Shown: positions 17,510-25,894 of the stretch, piece after piece
How the letters are laid out: every line of letters starts with the position of its first letter
Position numbering within the stretch: the first letter of the stretch is position 1
Origin: Rhodobacteraceae bacterium M382
GTDB taxonomy: Bacteria > Pseudomonadota > Alphaproteobacteria > Rhodobacterales > Rhodobacteraceae
Length of the DNA stretch: 64,000 nucleotides
Direction of reading: 5' to 3'
NCBI GenBank assembly: GCA_025141015.1
Contig: CP081098.1
Coordinates: forward strand, 3,850,501-3,914,500
Program-made: the position numbers and the translations under genes
The notes under the pieces: model-generated
Seen by the model: only the letters and a program-made list of their open reading frames with translations
Databases searched by the model: none
What the model was told of the DNA's origin: nothing

Positions 17510-18574
17510 ATGCGTCGAATTTTGATATTGGGGTTTGCTATTCTGCACAGCACTGCCATGGCTGAAACCTGGCAGTTGAACGCACCGGATACGGCGTTTG
17601 ACTACACCGGTTCCTTTTCCCAAATCGACTATCAACCAATTGATAAAGCATCGCAAAACTGGTCCATTTGCGTCTCGTATCCACATCTCAAGGATGCCTA
17701 TTGGCTGAGCGTGAATTATGGCATGGTCGAAGAGGCCCGCCGGTTGGGCGTCTCTTTCCACCTGGTCGAAGCAGGCGGTTATCCCAACCTGGACCGACAG
17801 ATCCAGCAGATCGAAGCCTGTGTGGATGATCAGGCGGACGCATTGGTTTTGGGCACCGTTTCCTTTGACGGGCTGACCGAAACAGTTGAACGGATTGCCC
17901 AGAGCGTTCCGGTGATTGCCGCCGTGAATGATATCGCAGATCCCGGAATCACGGCCAAAGTCGGCGTCTCCTGGACCGAAATGGGGGCCGAAGCCGGCCG
18001 AGTGATCGCCCGCGCCCACCCCAAGGGCTCTGACCCGGTCAAGGTTGCCTGGTTCCCCGGCCCGGAAAAGGCCGGCTGGGTCAGATTTGTCGAAGCCGGG
18101 TTTCGCACGGCTGTACGCAACAGCTCGGCCGAAATAGCGGTGACCAAATACGGCGATACCGGGCGGGAAATTCAGGTGCTGCTGATCGAAGAGGCATTGG
18201 ACGAGGCACCGGATCTTGACTATATCGTCGGATCGGCACCGGCGGCCGAAGCCGCGGTTTCCGTCCTGCGCGCCCGCGGGATGCAGGATCAGGTCCGGAT
18301 CGTGTCAGATTATTTCACCCACGCGGTGCATCGTGGCATTCGTCGCAACCGGATCATAGCCGCGCCGACGGACATGCCGGTGCTCCAGGGGCGTCTGGCC
18401 ATCGAAATGGCGGTTCGGGCAATCGAAAACAAATTGGACGTCACCCATCTGGGCCCCGCGATCCAGGTCATATCAGGTGTGCAACCTGATGTTGCGCTGA
18501 TCCAGCATTCTCTGGCACCTGCCACATTTGTCCCGGTGTTCGAGTTCAAGGCGCAAGGCACAGAAGACCACTAA
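17510..18574 (+). CDS. torT: TorT-like periplasmic TMAO-sensing protein
   Basis: A 354-residue protein with a Sec signal peptide (cleavage near AMAETW) and a ribose-binding-type periplasmic fold. The mature start (WQLNAPDTAFDYTGSFSQIDYQPIDKA) and the phrase WSICVSYPHLKDAYWLSVNYGM are characteristic of TorT, the partner of TorS. AAAGGG lies six bases before the ATG. Divergent promoters for torT and torS must lie within the 92 bases between the two genes. It is expected to bind TMAO or a similar N-oxide and present it to TorS. Confidence 0.87.
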   Translation: MRRILILGFAILHSTAMAETWQLNAPDTAFDYTGSFSQIDYQPIDKASQNWSICVSYPHLKDAYWLSVNYGMVEEARRLGVSFHLVEAGGYPNLDRQIQQIEACVDDQADALVLGTVSFDGLTETVERIAQSVPVIAAVNDIADPGITAKVGVSWTEMGAEAGRVIARAHPKGSDPVKVAWFPGPEKAGWVRFVEAGFRTAVRNSSAEIAVTKYGDTGREIQVLLIEEALDEAPDLDYIVGSAPAAEAAVSVLRARGMQDQVRIVSDYFTHAVHRGIRRNRIIAAPTDMPVLQGRLAIEMAVRAIENKLDVTHLGPAIQVISGVQPDVALIQHSLAPATFVPVFEFKAQGTEDH

Positions 18575-18689
18575 GCACAGGTGCCCCGGAAACGACGCCA
18601 AAAGTCGCGGACGTGCTTGATCTGCTTCCCGGCTGCCCCGAGGCTGAAACCCGAGCCGCCTTTGTATGCCCAATGGGAAACGACACCAA

Positions 18690-20033
18690 ATGACCCTGCC
18701 TTTTGACAGTTTCGCCGCCGATTTGCGTTATGACGCCCTGCCTGCGTCCGTGTTGCACGTGCTGCGGCGCAGCTTTGTGGACACGATGGGTGTTGCAGCC
18801 GTAGGTGCCACAACCCCGCTGTCAGGAATTGCGCGCAAGGTTGCTCCGATGATCTTTGGCAGCGGGTCGGCGGGATCTGCGCGGATGTTGATGGACGGGC
18901 GGGCGACCAGCCCGGTCGGCGCGGCCATGGCCGGAGCCTTTACCATCGACAGCATCGACGCCCATGACGGGGTGACACCCTGCAAGGGGCACGCAGGTTC
19001 AGCTATCTTTCCCGCATTGATCGCCATGGCACAGGCGAGCGAACAACAGATCAATGGACAACGTTTTGCCGAGCTGTTGGCCATCGCCTACGAGATTTCC
19101 TATCGCGCGGGATTGGTCCAGCATGCCACCTGTGACGACTATCACACGTCAGGAGCCTGGACCGCCGTGGGCGTGGCAGCGGCGGGGGCGGCGCTTTTGG
19201 GCGGAGACAGCGAACAGATCCGCCAGGCCGCCGGGATCGGAGAATATCACGGCCCGCGAAGCCAGATGATGCGCTGCATCGACCACCCGTCAATGGTACG
19301 TGACGGGGTCGGATGGGGCGCGCCTTCTGGTGTCACAGCGGCCTATCTGGCACTGGAAGGGTTTACGGGTGCCCCCGCCCTGACCTGCGAAGGCCCCGAA
19401 GGGCAAGAGTTTTGGCAGGATCTAGGGACGGGATGGCGCACTGTCGATTACACCCACTACAAGGCCTACCCCTGTTGCCGGTGGGCACACCCATCGCTCG
19501 ACGCGGTGCATGATATGATGCGCGACAATGAGCTGACCCATGATCAGATCTCGAACGTCGAAATCCGCACCTTTCATTATGCCACCCGTCTGGCCGGGCA
19601 CGAACCCCGGACCCAGGACGATTTCGCCTATTCCATCGCCTTTCCCGTTGCCGCGATGATCGTGCGCGGTCAGGTCGGGGTGAATGAACTGACCGATGCA
19701 GCCCTGAATGATCCAGATATCCTGCGCGTCAGCCGGTCGGTCCAATTGATCGACGACGATGATATGACCCGTATCAGCACCGACAAACGATGGGCTCAGG
19801 TGACGCTGGTTCTGACAGATGGTCGCCGGATCGAAGACGCTCCACGGACACCGCGCGGTGACGCGGATCGCCCGCTCAGCGACGCACAGATATCGGACAA
19901 ATTCCACGCTCTGGCCGACCCGATACTGGGGCGCGCGCGCGCAGACGAAATCGAAGCCCTGTCCGACCGGTTTGATCACCTGTCCGCAGGTGATCTATCC
20001 CGGTTGTTCGACTTGTGCACGCAACCGGTTTGA
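18690..20033 (+). CDS. MmgE/PrpD family protein
   Basis: A protein of 447 residues (ATG 18690; an in-frame ATG at 18666 is possible). The order of motifs fits MmgE/PrpD: HDGVTPCKGHAGSAIFPALIA near residue 95, a central all-helical domain, then the small beta domain with HYKAYPCCRWAHPSLDAV. Characterised members include 2-methylcitrate dehydratase, cis-aconitate decarboxylase and iminodisuccinate epimerase, so a hydro-lyase or isomerase acting on a polycarboxylate is likely. No methylcitrate-cycle genes are adjacent. It follows torT in the same direction after 115 bases; a functional link is not evident. Confidence 0.85.
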   Translation: MTLPFDSFAADLRYDALPASVLHVLRRSFVDTMGVAAVGATTPLSGIARKVAPMIFGSGSAGSARMLMDGRATSPVGAAMAGAFTIDSIDAHDGVTPCKGHAGSAIFPALIAMAQASEQQINGQRFAELLAIAYEISYRAGLVQHATCDDYHTSGAWTAVGVAAAGAALLGGDSEQIRQAAGIGEYHGPRSQMMRCIDHPSMVRDGVGWGAPSGVTAAYLALEGFTGAPALTCEGPEGQEFWQDLGTGWRTVDYTHYKAYPCCRWAHPSLDAVHDMMRDNELTHDQISNVEIRTFHYATRLAGHEPRTQDDFAYSIAFPVAAMIVRGQVGVNELTDAALNDPDILRVSRSVQLIDDDDMTRISTDKRWAQVTLVLTDGRRIEDAPRTPRGDADRPLSDAQISDKFHALADPILGRARADEIEALSDRFDHLSAGDLSRLFDLCTQPV

Positions 20034-20072
20034 GCCACCCAAGCGCCAAAATGGCAGATCCATAACTGGATA

Positions 20073-20095
20073 GGCAACGTCCGCTGGGCGTTGCC
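20073..20095 (+). terminator. Hairpin after the MmgE/PrpD gene
   Basis: GGCAACG (20073-20079) pairs with CGTTGCC (20089-20095), about 40 bases after the stop codon. Only a weak T-content follows, so termination is likely but may be factor-dependent. Confidence 0.5.
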
Positions 20096-20239
20096 CCTTG
20101 ACCGCGAATTCGACCGGATCCAGCCTGTCTGGCGCTGTGCCACAGCCGCCCCGTCCAGCGCAAAGTGATGGACGCAGGTGATCTTCATAGCTGACACGCA
20201 CACATCCCGGCCCTTGGGCGGCACCTGACCGTCGCCGCC

Positions 20240-20263
20240 CAAGAATTTTACCTAAAATTCTTG
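20240..20263. repeat. Short palindrome between convergent genes
   Basis: CAAGAATTTT (20240-20249) and AAAATTCTTG (20254-20263) are perfect 10-base arms around ACCT. The A/T tracts inside the stem allow it to act as a terminator for either strand. It lies between the MmgE/PrpD and marR 3' ends. Confidence 0.5.
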
Positions 20264-20297
20264 CCCGGTGGCGGGTACAGCGCCCATTTTCAGAGTC

Positions 20298-20720
20298 TCA
20301 CGTGAGACCACGCAGCAACTGGATCAGCTTTTGGGTTTCCTGATCACCCAACTGCCCCAGGATCACCGCATCATGGTCGTCGATTTCCTGGCGGATCTGA
20401 AGCATACGTTTACGCCCCAGGGCCGTGGGGAGAAGGTTGATCTGGCGATTGTCATTCTGGGCCACCTGTCGGTGCACCAAACCATCCGACACCATTCGAT
20501 CCACCATCTTGGTCAGCGTTGGAGGATTCATCAACACGATCTCGGCCAGCTGCCCCATCGTCAGGCGTCCGTCCGCCTCCAGCGTCTCCAGAACCCGCCA
20601 TGCTTCGATCTGAATGCCATGCTTGCGCAGCCGCGACGCCAGTGACGTGTTCACCGCGCGATGCGCCGCTGCCAGTGCATAAGAGAGATAGTTGCTGATC
20701 GGACTGATTTGATCATCCAT
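20298..20720 (-). CDS. MarR-family transcriptional regulator
   Basis: A 140-residue protein; ATG 20720 is preferred over a GTG nine bases upstream. The winged-helix core (LTMGQLAEIVLMNPPTLTKMVDRMVSDGLVHR) and the wing with DNRQINLLPTALG are standard MarR features. It is divergent from the AmiC-like gene that heads the amide-uptake cluster, and a palindromic site lies between them, so it is the best candidate for the cluster's local regulator, probably a repressor relieved by the substrate or its CoA ester. Confidence 0.88.
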   Translation of the reverse strand: MDDQISPISNYLSYALAAAHRAVNTSLASRLRKHGIQIEAWRVLETLEADGRLTMGQLAEIVLMNPPTLTKMVDRMVSDGLVHRQVAQNDNRQINLLPTALGRKRMLQIRQEIDDHDAVILGQLGDQETQKLIQLLRGLT

Positions 20721-20745
20721 GGCGCTCACCGTTTCCTGTATTCGA

Positions 20746-20773
20746 GAATTTAGTTGACTTGGAAAATAAATTC
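20746..20773. promoter_or_regulatory. Probable MarR operator overlapping the divergent promoter
   Basis: GAATTTA (20746-20752) and TAAATTC (20767-20773) form an inverted repeat around TTGACT (20754-20759), a good -35 hexamer for the rightward gene. The stretch 20754-20773 matches one arm of the large palindrome at 21962-22003 at 17 of 20 positions, so both are probably read by the same protein. Confidence 0.6.
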
Positions 20774-20822
20774 AAATGGAATGTGGCGGGTCCCCATCAC
20801 CGAGCGAAAGGGCGACGCCGAA

Positions 20823-21944
20823 ATGATGACATCTGCACCCGGTCCTCATGTTCCAACCGAATTGGAGGAACTGCGCGAGGGTCCGCTGACGCGCGCCAAG
20901 GGCACGTATCGCATCGCGCTGCTTATCCCTTTGTGTGGTTCGGCCGGGATCTGGGCCCCCTCCTGTATCTCCAGCGCACAGGTTGCAGTGGAAGAGTTGA
21001 ATCGCGCTCAGGGGCTGGACGGGCGCAAGGTACAGCTGATCATGCTGGATGCCGCATTGGAGGCGAGCATCCCGATCGAAGAAACCGTCAATGACCTGAT
21101 CGAAACAGAATCGATCGACGCCATTGTCGGCATGCATATCAGCGCAATCCGCCAGCGTCTGAGCAAGGTTGTGCGCCAGCGCATCCCCTATGTCTACACG
21201 CCCCTCTACGAGGGCGGAGAGAGCACGGCGGGCCTGTTTGCCATTGGAGAAACCCCACAAGAGCAACTGGGCCCCTCCATGGCCCTGATCCAGAGCGAAT
21301 ACAAACCCCGCAGTTGGGCACTGATCGGCAATGATTATGTCTGGCCGCGCACCTCGCATCTGTATGCCAAAGCAAAGCTGCGCGAAATGGCAGTCGGGCT
21401 GGCCTATGAGAGATATCTGCCGTTTGGGCTGAAAAACATGGACCAATATGTCAGGGAAATCGGGCAATCGGATGCCGATGCCGTGCTGATTTCGCTGGTT
21501 GGTCAGGATGCCGTGACGTTCAACCGGGCCTTTGGCAAAGCGGGCCTGCACAAACGTGTGGTTCGTCTGTCCTGCGCAATCGAGGAAAACGCTCTGATGG
21601 CCAGCGGTGCCCGAAATACCAAACGCATGTTTGCCGCATCGTCCTATTTTGGCACCTTGCCGACCGAGGCCAACGCCGCCTTCAAGGAGCTGTATTACGG
21701 AGTACATGGCGACCAGGCACCCGTGTTGAATGCCTTGGGGCAATCGACGTATGAAGGGGTTCACTTCTTGGCCGGTCTGATGCAAGGCCACGCCTCGATC
21801 TGGCACGAAAAAAACCTGTCCAACGCGCTGCCGGTGATTCATCGCAGTGGTCGAAAATGCCTCTCTGCAAACAAGAGCAAACGTGCACCGATTTACCTGG
21901 CACGCGCAGATGGATTGAAATTTGAAGTAATAAAAGAAATATAA
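20823..21944 (+). CDS. AmiC-like cytoplasmic ligand-binding protein (type 1 periplasmic-binding fold)
   Basis: 373 residues from the ATG at 20823, chosen because AAAGGG lies about ten bases upstream and the -35-like TTGACT would place transcription start near the earlier candidate starts. It has the two-lobed fold of the AmiC/urea-type binding proteins (IALLIPLCGSAGIW, DAIVGMHISAIRQ, PYVYTPLYEGGE). No signal peptide is seen, unlike the secreted binding protein at 23730. In Pseudomonas, AmiC is a cytoplasmic amide sensor that controls an amidase operon. The same role here, sensing the amide to be imported, fits the amidase downstream. Followed by a 17-bp palindrome. Confidence 0.78.
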   Translation: MMTSAPGPHVPTELEELREGPLTRAKGTYRIALLIPLCGSAGIWAPSCISSAQVAVEELNRAQGLDGRKVQLIMLDAALEASIPIEETVNDLIETESIDAIVGMHISAIRQRLSKVVRQRIPYVYTPLYEGGESTAGLFAIGETPQEQLGPSMALIQSEYKPRSWALIGNDYVWPRTSHLYAKAKLREMAVGLAYERYLPFGLKNMDQYVREIGQSDADAVLISLVGQDAVTFNRAFGKAGLHKRVVRLSCAIEENALMASGARNTKRMFAASSYFGTLPTEANAAFKELYYGVHGDQAPVLNALGQSTYEGVHFLAGLMQGHASIWHEKNLSNALPVIHRSGRKCLSANKSKRAPIYLARADGLKFEVIKEI

Positions 21945-21961
21945 TCAATAGCTTATCTATA

Positions 21962-22003
21962 TTTACTTTCCAATTCAAATTATTACTTGAATTGGAAAGT
22001 AAA
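21962..22003. promoter_or_regulatory. Large perfect palindrome before the flotillin/ABC operon (probable operator)
   Basis: TTTACTTTCCAATTCAA (21962-21978) and TTGAATTGGAAAGTAAA (21987-22003) are perfect 17-base arms around ATTATTAC. It is AT-rich with no downstream T-run, so a DNA-binding site is likelier than a terminator, although it would also fold as RNA. A related sequence overlaps the marR promoter at 20746-20773. It lies 50 bases before the next start codon. Confidence 0.65.
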
Positions 22004-22053
22004 ATCCACCACGGTTTAGCGAACAGTCGTCGCACCGCTTGAAAGCGGGCGTC

Positions 22054-23676
22054 ATGACACATGCTAAGTCGGGGAGAATTGTCTTGCTTTGGGTTGTATT
22101 GTTGGTGCTCGCTGCGCTGATCATCCTTGTCGGGATCTGGTTTCTGCAACGCTATTACGCCAAGGCGGCGTTGGATACGGCGCTGGTACGTACCGGGTTC
22201 GGGGGACGCCGTGTGGTGACGGATGGCGGGTGTCTGGCGTTGCCGATTCTGCATCAGGTTCAAAAGGTCTCGATGGGGGCTTTGACATTTGCCACCACCC
22301 GACAGGGCCGCGACGCGGTGCTGACCCGGGACCAGATGCGTGCAGATGTGGTGTTCGAATTCGAACTGCGGGTCGCTCCGTCAGAAGACGCCATCGCAAC
22401 CGCCGCCCAAACCCTGGGCCAGCGCATTGCCCGGGGCGGAGATACCGTACAGGACGTTCTGGCCGGGACATTGGTCAACGCCATACAGAATGCTGCCGCG
22501 GCGCGTACTTTGGACGAAATCCATCTGGATCGGTCCGGTTTCTCTGCGGATGTTGCGCAAGCCATCGAAACACAGGCCAGCCTGTTGGGGCTGACGCTGG
22601 TTTCGGCCTCGCTGATCTCGGTTGACCAAAGCGATCTGGCACAGTTGAACGAAAACAACGCATACAACGCGCAGGGGATGCGGCGGCTGGCCGAACTGGT
22701 CGCCGAGCAGCGCAAGGCCCGCATCAGGGCCGAAACAGAATCCGACATCGCCGTGCGTGAAAGCAAATTGGCCCAACATCAACGCCAGCTGGAGTTGCAT
22801 CGTCAGGAACGCGAAGCCGAGATTGCCCAACAGGAACATCTGGCCCGGCTCGAAGCGGACGCGACATCGCGCCAGGATCAAGCCCGGGTTGAGGCCCAGC
22901 GCGCCAGTGAAACCGCCCGCATCGACAGCCAAGCGCGCGTCAAGACCACCCAGATCGAACAGGATGAAGCCCTTCGTAAATCCGAAATGGCCGCCCTATT
23001 GGCGCTCGAAGAGGCCAAGATTTCCAACGAAATCCAACTGGCCCGCAAGCGGGCCGAAGAATCCGAAGCCAAAGCAGCCGAGGAACAGGCCCGCGCCCAG
23101 GTCCTGTTGGCTGGCGAACATGTTCAGGCACAAAAGGATCGCGCCGTGGCCGAACGTGAACACGCCATTGCCCGACTGCAACAGGACAAGGAACTGGATC
23201 TCGAAGAGGCCCGTGTCAAACGCGACGTCGACACCCTGCTGACGCGGGCCCAGGCCGATGCCACCGCCGCCGCCAAAGTGGCCGAAACCGACCGGTTGCG
23301 CATGGAGGCAGAAGCCGCCGGTCGTGTCGCGCTCAACTCCGCTGAAAATACCCTCAGCGACGCGGTGATCCGGATGCGGCTCGAAGAGCGCAAACTGGAC
23401 CGGATGCCGGAAATCATGACCCAGATGATGAAGCCGGTGGAAAAGATCGACTCGATCCGCATCAACCAGATCTCCGGTGCCGGTGGCGCTGGAACCGGGG
23501 CAACCGAAGGTGTCGATGGGGCCTTTGGGGCCGCGATGGATCAGATCCTGGGCATGGCCGTGCGCCTGCCCGCGATGAAACAGATGGGCGAGGAAATCGG
23601 GCTCGACTTTGATGCCAACCTTGCCGGGCGCACCGCCGATTACGCCAACCGTATCAAACCAAAAGACAAAAGCTGA
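22054..23676 (+). CDS. Flotillin-like SPFH/band-7 membrane protein
   Basis: A protein of 540 residues; ATG 22054 is preferred to an upstream TTG. An N-terminal membrane helix (IVLLWVVLLVLAALIILVGIW) leads into an SPFH domain (about 45-190: LALPILHQVQKVSM, MRADVVFEFELRV). A long Ala/Glu/Arg-rich coiled coil (about 210-430) and a Gly-rich C-terminal tail follow. This is the layout of flotillins (FloT/YuaG), which scaffold membrane microdomains and cluster transporters. It sits between a cytoplasmic amide-sensor-like gene and the ABC transporter genes, so it may organise that transporter. No NfeD partner is present. Confidence 0.82.
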   Translation: MTHAKSGRIVLLWVVLLVLAALIILVGIWFLQRYYAKAALDTALVRTGFGGRRVVTDGGCLALPILHQVQKVSMGALTFATTRQGRDAVLTRDQMRADVVFEFELRVAPSEDAIATAAQTLGQRIARGGDTVQDVLAGTLVNAIQNAAAARTLDEIHLDRSGFSADVAQAIETQASLLGLTLVSASLISVDQSDLAQLNENNAYNAQGMRRLAELVAEQRKARIRAETESDIAVRESKLAQHQRQLELHRQEREAEIAQQEHLARLEADATSRQDQARVEAQRASETARIDSQARVKTTQIEQDEALRKSEMAALLALEEAKISNEIQLARKRAEESEAKAAEEQARAQVLLAGEHVQAQKDRAVAEREHAIARLQQDKELDLEEARVKRDVDTLLTRAQADATAAAKVAETDRLRMEAEAAGRVALNSAENTLSDAVIRMRLEERKLDRMPEIMTQMMKPVEKIDSIRINQISGAGGAGTGATEGVDGAFGAAMDQILGMAVRLPAMKQMGEEIGLDFDANLAGRTADYANRIKPKDKS

Positions 23677-23729
23677 AGCAGGGCAAACCCTGTTCATCTT
23701 CATCCAACAGACATCAAGGAGGACAAGAC

Positions 23730-24950
23730 ATGTCATTGAACAGACGTAACTTTCTGGCTGGAACCGCGACCCTGACCGGAGCGGGCCTGCTGCCGCAAGT
23801 GGCCATGGCCGGGGACCGGATCAAACTGGGATCGGTTCTGGACACATCCGGCATCTTTGATGCCTATGGCAAACCGATGGATATGGCCATGCGCCTGGCG
23901 GTGAACGAGATCAACCAGTCCGGCGGGCTGTTGGGCAAACAGGTCGAGGTCATCGGCTATGACACCCAATCCGACATGGCGCTGTATTCGCAATACGGCC
24001 AGCAGCTGACCCGTCAGGACAAAGTGGACGTGGTGCATGGCGGCATCCTGTCGGCCAGCCGCGAGGCAATCCGCCAGACCATGCGCAAGACCAAGACGTT
24101 GTATTTCTATAATGTTCTGTACGAAGGCGGTGTGTGTGATCGCAATATCTTTATCAACGGCGTGACCCCGGCCCAGCAGGTCGAAGCCCTGGTCCCCTAT
24201 GCGATGAAAAAGGCGGGCAAGAAGGTCTATATCCTCGCCGCCGACTACAACTATGGACAGATCACTGCCCGCTGGATCCAGAAATTTGTCGCCGAAAACG
24301 GCGGCGAAACTGTTGGGGTCGACTTCTTTCCGCTGGATGTCAGCGACTTTGGCTCGACCATCGCCAAAATCCAGACCGCGGCCCCAGATCTGGTGATTGC
24401 CCCGCTGGTTGGTGGGGCGCATTTGTCGTTCTTCCGCCAATGGGCGGCGGCTGGTATGAAAGATCGGATACCGTTGGCGTCGACCACGTTGGGTGTGGGC
24501 AACGAACACAAGGTGCTGACCCCCGAAGAGGGCAACGGCATCATGGTAGCCTATAAGTACAGCCAGGAGCTGGACACCCCCGCCAATGCTGCGTTCAAGC
24601 AGAACTGGGCCAACGCCTATGGCGACAGCAATTCGATCCACGAGATTGCCGTGTCAAACTATCAGGGTGTGCTGACCTGGGCCGAAGCGGTGCGTCAGGC
24701 CGGATCGCTGGATCGCGATGCGGTGATAGCCGCGCTGGAAACCGGGCTGTCCATCGACGGACCCGCGGGCAAGATCACGGTAGATCCGAAAACCCATCAC
24801 GCCGTTCTGGATGTCCATATCATGGAGTTCGAGAACCAGGGCATGAAGGTGATCGAAACCCTGCCCCAGCGCCAGCCGATCGACACCCAGGCGGTCTGTG
24901 ATCTGTCGGCCAACCCCGGCGACAACACCCAATACGAAATCCAGATCTGA
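23730..24950 (+). CDS. Urea/amide-type ABC transporter substrate-binding protein (Tat signal)
   Basis: A 406-residue protein with AAGGAGG just before the ATG. The N-terminus MSLNRRNFLAGTATLTGAG is a twin-arginine signal, with cleavage near AMAGD. The mature protein is a Leu/Ile/Val-type binding protein closest in feel to UrtA and FmdD proteins for urea and short amides (GSVLDTSGIFDAYGKPM, YFYNVLYEGG, AADYNYG). Tat export means it folds in the cytoplasm first. It supplies ligand to the permeases that follow; an amide is favoured because of the downstream amidase. Confidence 0.87.
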   Translation: MSLNRRNFLAGTATLTGAGLLPQVAMAGDRIKLGSVLDTSGIFDAYGKPMDMAMRLAVNEINQSGGLLGKQVEVIGYDTQSDMALYSQYGQQLTRQDKVDVVHGGILSASREAIRQTMRKTKTLYFYNVLYEGGVCDRNIFINGVTPAQQVEALVPYAMKKAGKKVYILAADYNYGQITARWIQKFVAENGGETVGVDFFPLDVSDFGSTIAKIQTAAPDLVIAPLVGGAHLSFFRQWAAAGMKDRIPLASTTLGVGNEHKVLTPEEGNGIMVAYKYSQELDTPANAAFKQNWANAYGDSNSIHEIAVSNYQGVLTWAEAVRQAGSLDRDAVIAALETGLSIDGPAGKITVDPKTHHAVLDVHIMEFENQGMKVIETLPQRQPIDTQAVCDLSANPGDNTQYEIQI

Positions 24951-24968
24951 CGCTCTCACAGATCTGTT

Positions 24969-24993
24969 GCAGGGTGGCTTTGGGCCGCCCTGC
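24969..24993 (+). other. Intercistronic hairpin after the binding-protein gene
   Basis: GCAGGGTGGC (24969-24978) pairs with GCCGCCCTGC (24984-24993), with one G-T pair, followed by a pyrimidine-rich stretch (CCCCTTCCTTTTTCTCCC). It resembles the hairpin after the other binding-protein gene in the window and would set binding-protein expression above that of the permeases. Confidence 0.6.
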
Positions 24994-25027
24994 CCCTTCC
25001 TTTTTCTCCCAAAGAAAACAAAGGCTC

Positions 25028-25894
25028 ATGGACCTGACATTCGTCATACTTGTTGAAATGCTCTATGCGGTAGCCTCGCTGATCCTGATCAGTGCCGGAT
25101 TGGCTGTCGTGTTCGGCATGATGAAAGTGATCAACCTCGCCCATGGTGAATTCATGATGATGGGCGGATACGCCACCATCACCGCCGTGCAGCTGGGCGT
25201 AAACATATTCGTTGCCATGCTGATCATCGCCCCCATCGTGGTGGGGCTGATCGGATTGATCGTAGAACGGCTGGTGATCCGGCACCTTTATGGGCGGTTG
25301 GTGGATACCATGCTGGCGACCTGGGGGCTCAGCCTGTTTTTCATTGGATTGGCCACGATGATCTTTGGCAATACCACCACCGGCATTTCGACCCCGATCC
25401 CCGGATTTACGGTGGGGGGCTATCAGATCAACGGCTATAACTTCTTTATCATCCTTGTCTCGGCTGCCCTGCTGATCGCCAGTCTGGTGGTGCTGAAGTC
25501 CACTCGTGCAGGATTGATCGCGCGCGGTGCCATGCAACGATCCGACATGGCGGCGGCGTTGGGCTATAGCCCGGACCGGATCTATATGGCGACGTTCTTT
25601 TGCGGCTCGGCACTCAGCGGATTGGCCGGGGCGGTTTTGGCACCTCTGGTCGGGTTGGTACCCACATCAGGCGGAGCCTATATCGCCAAGGCGTTCATCA
25701 CCGTGATCGCGGGGGGCCCTGCGCTGATCGCCGGGTTGTTTTCCAGCGCCACGTTGTTCGGCGCGGTCAGCCAGATCTTTACCTTTGCTGTCTCGCCCGT
25801 GATGGGCGAAGTCGCCCTGTTGTTGGCCGCCGTGGTTCTGCTGCGCCTGCTGCCACAGGGGATCACCGGCAAATTCTTCAAGGGAAAGCTGTGA
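25028..25894 (+). CDS. Branched-chain amino acid/urea-type ABC transporter permease (LivH/UrtB-like)
   Basis: A 288-residue membrane protein starting at the ATG with AAAGG upstream. It has about eight hydrophobic segments and the family motif GMMKVINLAHGEFMMMGGYA near the N-terminus. The cytoplasmic coupling segment reads RAGLIARGAMQRSDMAAALGYSPDRIYMATF. It forms the heterodimeric channel with the next gene; the two overlap by one base (TGATG). Residues alone do not tell whether urea, amides or amino acids are carried. Confidence 0.88.
   Translation: MDLTFVILVEMLYAVASLILISAGLAVVFGMMKVINLAHGEFMMMGGYATITAVQLGVNIFVAMLIIAPIVVGLIGLIVERLVIRHLYGRLVDTMLATWGLSLFFIGLATMIFGNTTTGISTPIPGFTVGGYQINGYNFFIILVSAALLIASLVVLKSTRAGLIARGAMQRSDMAAALGYSPDRIYMATFFCGSALSGLAGAVLAPLVGLVPTSGGAYIAKAFITVIAGGPALIAGLFSSATLFGAVSQIFTFAVSPVMGEVALLLAAVVLLRLLPQGITGKFFKGKL

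Noticed and set aside
23679-23692. CAGGG/CCCTG hairpin after the flotillin gene
   Set aside because: Only five pairs and no T-run; too weak to call a terminator within what looks like one operon.
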